Origin: an uncultured Clostridia bacterium | GTDB lineage: Bacteria > Bacillota > Clostridia > Oscillospirales > Oscillospiraceae | Length of the DNA: 38,948 nt | Assembly (NCBI GenBank): GCA_947058885.1 | Contig: CAMSIF010000010.1 | Location: 1 to 38,948, forward strand | Reading direction: 5' to 3' | Part shown: in pieces, positions 32,518-38,948 of the stretch | Numbering within the stretch: position 1 is the stretch's first letter | Layout of the letters: the number at the start of each line of letters is the position of its first letter | The notes under the pieces: generated by a model | The model's input: only the letters and a program-made list of their open reading frames with translations | The model's database searches: none | What the model was told of the DNA's origin: nothing | Made by a program: the position numbers and the translations under genes

Positions 32518-32842
32518 CCGGTACATACGAAACGACAGCGGGCAGTATGAGCGAATTCCCGTGCAGGAGCAGGAGCACGTGCCGGCCGGTCCCCCGCCGG
32601 ATGGCGGTCCGCCTCCGCCAAACCACGAGAGCTATGCCCCGCCGCCTCCGCCGCCTAACAGCGGACCTTCCCGCCAGGAGCCGCCTCCAAAGCGGGGATT
32701 CCTGAACGGTATCCTCAGCAAACTCAAGCTGGAGGACATCGACACCGGGGATTTGCTGCTCCTGCTGATTCTCTTCCTACTGTTCAAGGATGGGGAGGAT
32801 GAGGAATTGCTGATTGCTCTAGGACTGATGTTGATTTTATAG
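32510..32842 (+). CDS. Small Pro-rich protein with hydrophobic C-terminus (third of three)
   Basis: A 110-residue protein. The N-terminal half is Pro-rich and probably disordered (PPPDGGPPPPNH, PPPPPP). The C-terminal half has FLNGILSKLKLEDIDTGDL followed by the very hydrophobic LLLLILFLLF, a charged KDGEDEE, and LLIALGLMLIL at the end. This looks like a short membrane-associated hairpin. FLNGILS echoes LNGILSN of the preceding protein. The ATG at 32510 overlaps the previous stop. I know no function; a spore or envelope role is only a guess. Confidence 0.68.
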   Translation: MYNRYIRNDSGQYERIPVQEQEHVPAGPPPDGGPPPPNHESYAPPPPPPNSGPSRQEPPPKRGFLNGILSKLKLEDIDTGDLLLLLILFLLFKDGEDEELLIALGLMLIL

Positions 32843-32880
32843 GGGGAACCGGCAGAAAATCCGGTTCTCCCTCTTGCGTT
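32841..32880 (+). terminator. Terminator after the three small genes
   Basis: A 12-bp stem (AGGGGGAACCGG with CCGGTTCTCCCT, one G-T pair) and an 8-base loop, starting within the stop codon of the third gene. The T run is weak. Confidence 0.75.
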
Positions 32881-32902
32881 TTCCGTTGGCGTCCTGTATA
32901 AT
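32874..32902 (+). promoter_or_regulatory. Putative promoter of glnS
   Basis: TTGCGT, 17 bases, TATAAT, about 48 bases before the glnS ATG. The -10 is perfect and the -35 weak. Confidence 0.55.
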
Positions 32903-32949
32903 ACTTTCCATCCATTTTTGGATAATATATGTATAAGGAGAGTGACGAC

Positions 32950-34644
32950 ATGGCCGAAGAAACCAGGACTCCCGCCGGGGAGCCGGAAAGCAAAAATTTC
33001 ATTCACCAGTTTATCGACGAGGACATCGCAGAGGGGGGCCGGTTCCAGGACATGGCGGTCCATACCCGTTTCCCGCCGGAGCCCAACGGCTATCTGCATA
33101 TTGGCCACTGCAAGGCTCTGTGCATCAATTTCAGTACCGCTGAAAAATATGGCGGCCTGTGCAACCTGCGCTTTGACGACACCAACCCCACAAAGGAAGA
33201 TACGGAATTTGTGGAAGCTATCCAGGAGGACATTCACTGGCTGGGGTTCGACTGGGGGGACAGGCTGTTTTACGGCAGCGATTATTTTGAAAAGACCTAT
33301 GAGCTGGCGGTAGAGCTTATTAAAAAGGGGCTGGCCTATGTCTGCGAGCTGACGCCGGAGGAATTTAAGGAATACCGGGGGGATGTGAACACCCCCGCCC
33401 GGTCCCCGTGGCGGGACAGGCCTATAGAGGAGAGCCTGGATCTGTTCGCGAGGATGCGCGCCGGAGAGTTCCCGGATGGAACGTATACCCTGCGGGCTAA
33501 AATTGACCTGGCCAGCGGCAACTTCAACATGCGTGACCCGGCGCTGTACCGTATCCGGCATATCGAGCACCACCGCCAGGGAACCAAGTGGTGCATTTTC
33601 CCCATGTATGACTTTGCCCACCCCATTCAGGACGCGCTGGAGGGCATTACCCACTCCCTCTGTTCCCTGGAGTATGAGGACCACCGGCCTCTCTACGACT
33701 GGGTGGTGGCGAACTGCGGTTTACCCGCGAAGCCGAGGCAAATCGAGTTCGCGCGGCTGGGCATCAATTACACCGTGATGAGCAAGCGGAAGCTGCGGGC
33801 TCTGGTGGAGGACGGAAGGGTCTCCGGGTGGGACGACCCGCGTATGCCTACCCTGTGCGGCCTGCGGCGGCGGGGGTATACGCCCGCGTCTATCCGCAGC
33901 TTCTGCGATAGGATTGGAGTGGCTAAGGCCAGCAGTACCGTTGAATTCGCGTTCCTGGAGCACTGCCTGCGGGAGGACCTGAACGAGACCGCACAGCGGG
34001 TAATGGCGGTTATCCGTCCGGTGAAGCTGACCATTACCAACTACCCCGAGGGGCAGAGCGAGACCTTTGAGGTGGAGAACAATCCCAACCGTCCGGAGGA
34101 TGGGACCAGGCGTATTTCCTTCTCCCGGGAACTGTACGTGGAAGCGGACGATTTTCTGGAAACGCCGGTACCCAAGTATAAGCGGCTGTATCCAGGCGGA
34201 CCGGAGTGCCGTTTGAAGGGCGCCTACCTGATTAAATGTACCGGCTGCCGGAAGGATGAGGCGGGAAATATTGTGGAAATTCTGGCGGAGTACGACCCGA
34301 AGAGCCGCGGCGGAAACCCCGCTGACGGCAGGAAGGTAAAGGGCGCGACGATTCACTGGGTAGACGCCGCCACGGCGGTAGACGCCGAGTGCAGGCTGTA
34401 CGGCAACCTCTTTACGGACCCGTCCCCGGATGCCGCTGACAAAAACTTCCTGGATTGCCTGAATCCGGATTCGCTGGAGGTTGCGGCTGGGTGCAAGGTG
34501 GAGGCCAGCCTGAAGGACGCTGCCGCTCCGGCAGGGTTCCAGTTTATGCGCGTGGGATATTTCTGCCTGGATTCCAAGGACAGCAGGCCGGGACATCTGG
34601 TATTCAACAGAAGCGTTGGGTTAAAGGACAGCTTCAAGGTATAG
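32950..34644 (+). CDS. glnS: Glutaminyl-tRNA synthetase
   Basis: Charges tRNA-Gln directly with glutamine. The 564-residue class I synthetase has the HIGH motif in PNGYLHIGHCKAL (His50), NLRFDDTNPTKE, the GlnRS-specific core YRIRHIEHHRQGTKWCIFPMYDFAHPIQDALEGITHSLCSLEYEDHRPLYDW, and the KMSKS-type MSKRK near 277. The C-terminal anticodon-binding beta-barrels are complete. The ATG at 32950 follows AAGGAG at proper spacing. Many Firmicutes lack GlnRS and use GatCAB transamidation, so its presence is informative; a tRNA-Gln lies at the window's right end. Confidence 0.96.
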   Translation: MAEETRTPAGEPESKNFIHQFIDEDIAEGGRFQDMAVHTRFPPEPNGYLHIGHCKALCINFSTAEKYGGLCNLRFDDTNPTKEDTEFVEAIQEDIHWLGFDWGDRLFYGSDYFEKTYELAVELIKKGLAYVCELTPEEFKEYRGDVNTPARSPWRDRPIEESLDLFARMRAGEFPDGTYTLRAKIDLASGNFNMRDPALYRIRHIEHHRQGTKWCIFPMYDFAHPIQDALEGITHSLCSLEYEDHRPLYDWVVANCGLPAKPRQIEFARLGINYTVMSKRKLRALVEDGRVSGWDDPRMPTLCGLRRRGYTPASIRSFCDRIGVAKASSTVEFAFLEHCLREDLNETAQRVMAVIRPVKLTITNYPEGQSETFEVENNPNRPEDGTRRISFSRELYVEADDFLETPVPKYKRLYPGGPECRLKGAYLIKCTGCRKDEAGNIVEILAEYDPKSRGGNPADGRKVKGATIHWVDAATAVDAECRLYGNLFTDPSPDAADKNFLDCLNPDSLEVAAGCKVEASLKDAAAPAGFQFMRVGYFCLDSKDSRPGHLVFNRSVGLKDSFKV

Positions 34645-34681
34645 CGTCCCGGATAAAATTTCCCCTGATGATACAAATTTC

Positions 34682-34722
34682 AAAAAGCGGCGCACCTTGC
34701 GATACAAGGTGCGCCGCTTTTT
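34682..34722. terminator. Bidirectional terminator
   Basis: An 18-bp perfect stem (AAAAAGCGGCGCACCTTG and its complement) with a CGATA loop. It lies between glnS and the converging sugar-binding protein gene. Confidence 0.93.
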
Positions 34723-34756
34723 CAGGGGGCTTATATTAGTACTCACCGCCTCTCGT

Positions 34757-35749
34757 TTAATACTTCCGGCTTTCCAGAACCGCCTCTGTCAAATCCTCCG
34801 CAGCGAAGACTTGTTCCTCTACATAATGGTGCTTCTCCGGTACACGGCCCGCCTCCATGGCCTGTATAACCTCCGCCGCCAGCGGTCCCAGCAGCGGATT
34901 GCACTCTACCGCCAGGGAAATTTTCCCGTTCAAGCACTCCGCCAACGCTCCCCGCGTGGCGTCGAAGGTAATAATATTCACTCCATTCCGGCCGCAGGTA
35001 TAGCCCTGCTCCTCCAAAGCCTGAAGCGCGCCGAACGCGATGTTGTCATTCTCACAATAGACCACGTCAATATCCCCCTTTTCCGGAAGCGCGGAGAGAT
35101 AATCCGTCATGACCTCATACGTCTTGGCCTGTGTGAAGTCCCCGTCCAGCCTGGCCAGCAGTTCCCAGTTTTCGTGGGAATTCACGGCCTCCTCCAACGC
35201 CGCCGTCCGGCCCAGCTGAGCGGTGGATCCCGCTGTACCTTGGATATGGATGATACGGACCGGGTCCCCCTCTGGAAAGACCTGTTCCATCCAGGCGGCG
35301 GCCCGCATCCCCTCCTCCCAAAAATTGGAGCCAATGTGTGCGGCGTAAAGCGACTCGTCCTCCACGTCTACCATGCGGTCCACCAGGACGACAGGAATCC
35401 CCGCCTCTTTCGCCTCCTGAAGCACCGAGTCCCAGCCGCTTTCGCTGATGGGCATCAGGACAATATAATCCACCTGCTGCTGAATAAACTTACGGATAGC
35501 GGTAATCTGATTCTCCTGCTTCTGCCGGGCGTCGTCGAAGAGGAGGCGGTAGCCGTTTTCCTCAGTGAAAACCGCCTTCATGGACTCGGAATTCGCCACC
35601 CGCCAATCGGACTCCGCGCCCACCTGACACATACCAATCACCGTCAGCTCCTCGCCGGACAGGTCCCCGGAGGTATCCGTTCCGGCCCCGCAGGCGGAGA
35701 CAAAGATGAGTCCCAGCAGCGTCAGCGCGATCCGTAAAAACCGTCTCAT
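34757..35749 (-). CDS. YtfQ-like sugar-binding lipoprotein
   Basis: A 330-residue periplasmic-binding-protein-type (RbsB/LacI-like) lipoprotein. The signal sequence ends in the lipobox VSAC with Cys20. The mature part matches the galactofuranose-binding protein YtfQ in style: ESDWRVANSESMKAVF, ARQKQENQITAIRKFIQQQVDYIVL, SGWDSVLQEAKEAGIPVVLVDR, IIHIQGTAGSTAQLGRTAAL, VVYCENDNIAFGALQALEEQGY. Ligand is probably a furanose or related sugar. The ATG at 35749 follows GGGAGGAG and overlaps the histidine kinase stop by four bases. No ABC transporter gene follows, and a terminator closes the operon, so it may serve the kinase as a sensor subunit. Confidence 0.9.
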   Translation of the reverse strand: MRRFLRIALTLLGLIFVSACGAGTDTSGDLSGEELTVIGMCQVGAESDWRVANSESMKAVFTEENGYRLLFDDARQKQENQITAIRKFIQQQVDYIVLMPISESGWDSVLQEAKEAGIPVVLVDRMVDVEDESLYAAHIGSNFWEEGMRAAAWMEQVFPEGDPVRIIHIQGTAGSTAQLGRTAALEEAVNSHENWELLARLDGDFTQAKTYEVMTDYLSALPEKGDIDVVYCENDNIAFGALQALEEQGYTCGRNGVNIITFDATRGALAECLNGKISLAVECNPLLGPLAAEVIQAMEAGRVPEKHHYVEEQVFAAEDLTEAVLESRKY

Positions 35750-37158
35750 GTCTCCTCCCTCCCCCACCTGGGGACCCGCACCGTCACCGTCGTGCCCACG
35801 CCCTCCCGGCTGGAGAGCGTGAGTCCATAAGGGCAGCCGAACAGCAGGCGCAGGCGTTCATGAACCGTCGCCAGACCAAAACCCACCCGCTCCCAGCTTT
35901 CCATAGCCCGGTTCAGCTCCTCCAGCCGCGCCTCCGTCATCCCCATGCCGTCGTCGGTAATCTGGAGCAGGACGTCCGCCCCCTCCGCCCGGCTGGTGAT
36001 GTAGATACAGCCTTTGCCCCGTTTGCGCTTAATGCCGTGGTACAGCGCGTTTTCCACCAGGGGCTGGAGCGTCAGCTTGGGAAGCCGCGTCTCCCGCAGG
36101 CAGGAGTCAATCTGAATGGTGTACTCCATAATATCCTTGTAGCGGGCCTGCTGAATCTGGAGATAACTGCGCACATGCTGTTCCTCCTCGCCCAGGGTGA
36201 TAACGTCCTCGCCCCGGCTCAGGGAATGGCGGAAAAAATCGGACAGATTGGAGACCATCTCCACAGCCGCCTGAGTCCGGTCCGCTTCTATCAGCCAAAT
36301 AATGGTGTCCATGGTGTTGTACAAAAAATGCGGATTAATCTGCGCCTGGAGCAGGGCCAGTTCCGCTTTGCGGAGGCTGGCCTGTTTCTGGGTAATCTCC
36401 TGAATCTGGGCGTTGATGCGGGCAATCATCTGCTCCATCCCCTCGCTGAGGGTACGAAGCTCGTAAGTATCCGAATGGACCGGCTCCCGAACCGTCAGAT
36501 CGCCGCCAATAACGTCTTCCGCCCGGCGGCTCAGGTCAACCACAGGCTGGGTGACGGACCGGCCTAGCCGGAGGCTGTAGCGGATCAGCAGCAGGATGAG
36601 TACGGCAGACAGCGCCAGCGCCAGCAGGATTTCTGCCGCGATCTGCCGGGAAATCTGCTGCTGCAAAAGATTCAGCTGTACGGACTCGCAGTAGAGATAG
36701 TTATACATATACTCCTGAATCAGAGCTGTAAGGACATAGATATTATTTTCCAGCTGCATTTGCCGGCTGTCGTAGCTCTGCGTCTGCTCTATTTGATAGA
36801 TTTTCTCCTCCAGGTTTTCGCACAGGTCCAATACGCTGGTAACGGCCCGGAGGCTGTCCTTCTGGCTGGTGGTATCCAGGAGATTCCTCGCCAGGGCCTG
36901 GGCCGCCTGGACCTCCTGAATGGGCAGTCCCTCGGAATAGCGGCTCTCAATTACATAATAATACATTTTCAGGTCGATGTTTTCCTTGAAATCCTGGTTG
37001 AATTCCGAGGCGGTGGTTACATTGTACAGGAGATTTTTATACTGACTGTTGTGGGTCAGCACCAGCGTCAGCGTTACCACCAGGATTGCCGCCATAAAGC
37101 CGCAGAAAATCACCACCATGCGGCGCATCCTGCTTTGAATGGAATCCGGACGGATCAT
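35746..37158 (-). CDS. YesM-type sensor histidine kinase
   Basis: A 470-residue membrane kinase. Membrane helices lie at about 13-35 and 174-195, enclosing a ~140-residue extracytoplasmic helical sensor. A HAMP region follows (about 193-247), then the His_kinase (PF06580) phospho-acceptor in QINPHFLYNTMDTIIWL (His277), the N-box PLVENALYHGIKRKRG, and ATPase glycine motifs DDGMGM and GFGLATVHERL. It overlaps the regulator gene upstream and the binding-protein gene downstream by four bases each. It should phosphorylate the partner regulator, perhaps on contact with the sugar-bound lipoprotein. Confidence 0.95.
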   Translation of the reverse strand: MIRPDSIQSRMRRMVVIFCGFMAAILVVTLTLVLTHNSQYKNLLYNVTTASEFNQDFKENIDLKMYYYVIESRYSEGLPIQEVQAAQALARNLLDTTSQKDSLRAVTSVLDLCENLEEKIYQIEQTQSYDSRQMQLENNIYVLTALIQEYMYNYLYCESVQLNLLQQQISRQIAAEILLALALSAVLILLLIRYSLRLGRSVTQPVVDLSRRAEDVIGGDLTVREPVHSDTYELRTLSEGMEQMIARINAQIQEITQKQASLRKAELALLQAQINPHFLYNTMDTIIWLIEADRTQAAVEMVSNLSDFFRHSLSRGEDVITLGEEEQHVRSYLQIQQARYKDIMEYTIQIDSCLRETRLPKLTLQPLVENALYHGIKRKRGKGCIYITSRAEGADVLLQITDDGMGMTEARLEELNRAMESWERVGFGLATVHERLRLLFGCPYGLTLSSREGVGTTVTVRVPRWGREET

Positions 37159-38777
37159 GGACGTTTTCCTCCTCCCCGGTAGTCCCGGGGCGTGCAGCCC
37201 TGCGTCTTCTTGAAGAGAAAGCTGAAATAGTGGGGGTCCCGGTACCCCACCGCCGCCGCCACCTCGCCGGAACGCTTATCCGTGGTGCGGAGCAGTTCCT
37301 TGGCGCGGTCCATCCGTTTGCTGGTGACATATTCGGTGAAGGTGGCTCCCATCTCCTGACTGAACACCGCCGAAAGGTAGTTGGCGGAGATGTTCACCTC
37401 CCGGGCCACCTGGTTCAGGGAGAGGGACTCCTCCGCAAAGTGGCTGTCAATATAGGCCACCGCCTGTTTGAGAAGACTCCGGAACTGACTGCTGGACGCT
37501 TGGTCCCGCAGTTCTACAATCCGCAGCAGAATCGCGGAGAGATACCCCCTCAAATCCGCCGCCGTCACGTTCCTTCCCACCAGCTCCAGGCAGGTCAGCG
37601 GCGCGAAGGCCTCCCGCTGGTTCACCCCCAGGGCGGCGGCAAAACGGGCGGCTGTAAAGCGGACGGAGAGCATGAGGTATTGGCAGAAGGGTTTGGAGGA
37701 AAGGGCCTCCTCCACATTGCGGATATATTCGTCCACAAAGCTGGGGATCTCCTGTGCGCTGGCGCTCTGCATCACCCCGGAGAGGATAGCCGGGTCCACC
37801 TTGCCCGCGTCCAGCTGGTCCAGCTGGCAGTCGCTGCCGGTTCCTGTCAGAAAGCTGACGGTATCCGCTGTCAGCACATGCTGGCGGGGCAGAATGTACC
37901 GGCAGGCCCAGAGGCGGGAAACCTCCTCGAAGCAGGCGGGAAGCGCGCTCAGCCGCTGGGTAGGGCGGCCGGCGGCGACATACCAGTTCTGCTCCGGGGC
38001 GTGCAGCGCGTATTGGCTCCGCACCGCGTCCACACAGCGGCGGGTCAGCTCCTCCATCTGAGCGGTCTCGCCTTTCAGCAGCACGGCGTAGGTGGTCAGG
38101 TTCCAGCGCAGGAGGATGTACTCCGGATATTTCAAAAAGTGCTCCAGCAGGGCGTCCCGCAGGCGGGCCCCGGGTTCGGAATAGGCCTCCGCCGAACCGG
38201 CGGGCTCCGGCAGAACGGAGAAAAAGGCGATGGTATAGCACTGAGCCCGGAGGTCAATGTCCAGCTTTGCGGCAGACTCGTAAATCTCCTGAACGGAGAG
38301 CTGTCCCGCCACGACCCGTTCAAAAAATACCCGGCGGGTGTACTGCTCGTACTCCTCCGCCTCCCGGTGGAATTGGGCCAGGTGGCTTCGGTTGGCCCGT
38401 TCGCCCTCAATTTTCTCCTTAAGCTCCTCCAGCGCGTTCAGCAGCGCTTTTTTTGTGATGGGCTTCAGGAGATAGCGGTCCACGCCGATGTTGATGGCCT
38501 GCCGCGCGTACTCAAAGTCGTCATAGCCGGAGATGATGACGATTTTCATTTCCGGAAACTCCCGGCTGACCAGCTCGCTGAGGGCCAAGCCGTCCATAAA
38601 AGGCATTCGGATATCGGTAATGAGCACGTCCGGCTTCACCTGGCGAATGAGAGGCAGGGCCATTTCTCCGTCCCCGGCCTCCCCGGCGAAGGAGTAGCCG
38701 TATTGAGACCAGGGCACCGTATCCCGCAGGGTCTCCCGAATAATGCTTTCGTCCTCTACTAAAAATACGCGCAGCAA
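37155..38777 (-). CDS. YesN-type response regulator with AraC domain
   Basis: A 540-residue regulator. The receiver domain (1-120) has the acidic pocket VEDES, phospho-acceptor Asp55 in LITDIRMPFMDG, and Lys in LLKPITKKAL. A ~300-residue linker follows, and an AraC helix-turn-helix pair ends the protein (LSLNQVAREVNISANYLSAVFSQEMG, KRMDRAKELLRTTDKRSGEVAAAVGYRDPHYFSFLFKKTQG). The start is a TTG at 38777 with GGAGGGGG upstream; no ATG fits. It is first in the three-gene operon. Genes for sugar uptake or degradation are the usual targets of such regulators; which ones is unknown. I see no convincing promoter in 38778-38854. Confidence 0.94.
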   Translation of the reverse strand: MLRVFLVEDESIIRETLRDTVPWSQYGYSFAGEAGDGEMALPLIRQVKPDVLITDIRMPFMDGLALSELVSREFPEMKIVIISGYDDFEYARQAINIGVDRYLLKPITKKALLNALEELKEKIEGERANRSHLAQFHREAEEYEQYTRRVFFERVVAGQLSVQEIYESAAKLDIDLRAQCYTIAFFSVLPEPAGSAEAYSEPGARLRDALLEHFLKYPEYILLRWNLTTYAVLLKGETAQMEELTRRCVDAVRSQYALHAPEQNWYVAAGRPTQRLSALPACFEEVSRLWACRYILPRQHVLTADTVSFLTGTGSDCQLDQLDAGKVDPAILSGVMQSASAQEIPSFVDEYIRNVEEALSSKPFCQYLMLSVRFTAARFAAALGVNQREAFAPLTCLELVGRNVTAADLRGYLSAILLRIVELRDQASSSQFRSLLKQAVAYIDSHFAEESLSLNQVAREVNISANYLSAVFSQEMGATFTEYVTSKRMDRAKELLRTTDKRSGEVAAAVGYRDPHYFSFLFKKTQGCTPRDYRGGGKRP

Positions 38778-38854
38778 AACGCTTCCCCCTCCCCCGCGCC
38801 CCCTGATACAGCGAAACAGACGGCGTCCCGTATGAGAACAGCGCGGTTTTTAAA

Positions 38855-38891
38855 AAAATACCCTGAAATCCATAGGATTTCAGGGTATTTT
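38855..38891 (-). terminator. Terminator of the tRNA-Gln gene
   Basis: A 17-bp perfect stem (AAAATACCCTGAAATCC and its complement) with a three-base ATA loop. On the minus strand a run of T follows. It starts three bases after the tRNA CCA end. Confidence 0.92.
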
Positions 38892-38893
38892 CA

Positions 38894-38948
38894 TGGCAGC
38901 GGGAGAAGGATTCGAACCCTCACATACGGAGTCAGAGTCCGCTGTGCT
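38894..38948 (-). tRNA. tRNA-Gln (anticodon CUG), 5' end missing
   Basis: The minus strand carries the last 55 bases of a tRNA with encoded CCA. The anticodon arm is GCGGA-CTCTGAC-TCCGT, anticodon CTG, reading CAG (Gln). The T arm is GAGGG-TTCGAAT-CCTTC. The 3' acceptor strand TCCCGCT and discriminator G follow. About 20 bases, the D arm and 5' acceptor strand, lie beyond the window end. Direct charging by the GlnRS at 32950 is likely. Confidence 0.93.

Noticed and set aside
37230-38762. 510-codon plus-strand frame opposite the YesN-type regulator
   Set aside because: Shadow of a gene with intact receiver and AraC motifs; the translation is low-complexity and has no family resemblance.

Overview
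The window is GC-rich, densely coded DNA from a spore-forming Firmicute. Spo0A, SpoIIID, strong AGGAGG-type ribosome binding sites, sigma-A promoters of TTGACA-N17-TATAAT type, an SLH protein and a glutaminyl-tRNA synthetase all point to class Clostridia. An intestinal Oscillospiraceae relative is my best guess, from overall protein flavour only. Both ends are contig ends. The left end carries an untrimmed Illumina P5 adapter (1-52) and the right end breaks inside a tRNA-Gln gene.

Layout. 53-7221: the tail of a plus-strand peptide-type ABC transporter operon (dppB' C D F), then cutC and a large cytosolic transglutaminase-fold protein, closed by a bidirectional terminator. 7242-9464: minus-strand nfo and cca (DNA repair and tRNA CCA addition). 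9522-10259: spoIIID and a small unknown gene. 10375-15417: an M24 aminopeptidase and a GH127/GH146-type beta-L-arabinofuranosidase, divergently expressed from one symmetric promoter, followed by an AraC regulator. 15426-20662: pruA converging on a five-gene flavin/iron-sulfur amino-acid dehydrogenase operon; together these could oxidise proline to glutamate. 20702-22880: an XRE-TPR regulator and spo0A, the latter with Spo0A boxes upstream. 22969-24881: a padR operon with a membrane HAAS/DUF4097-type protein that carries a striking Trp-every-third-residue stretch. 24892-28448: a MATE exporter with a MerR-type promoter, a NYN-domain putative RNase and a DUF2284 cysteine-rich protein. 28595-30248: an SLH protein and a helical-bundle protein. 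30266-30874: an RNHCP zinc-ribbon gene preceded by an 18-codon leader ORF and mutually exclusive hairpins. 30941-34722: nth, a cluster of three small unknown proteins, and glnS. 34757-38777: a tightly overlapping minus-strand operon of a YesN-type regulator, a YesM-type kinase and a YtfQ-like sugar-binding lipoprotein, with no transporter.

The most unusual items are (1) the leader ORF and RNA switch in front of the RNHCP gene, which has the architecture of an erm-like translational attenuator; (2) the perfectly symmetric divergent promoter at 11715-11764; (3) the Trp-periodic stalk of the PadR-linked membrane protein; (4) the dehydrogenase whose iron-sulfur parts are split over separate genes and which faces pruA; and (5) the sugar-binding protein, kinase and regulator triad. 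All functional statements are read from sequence and family knowledge; no database search was run.
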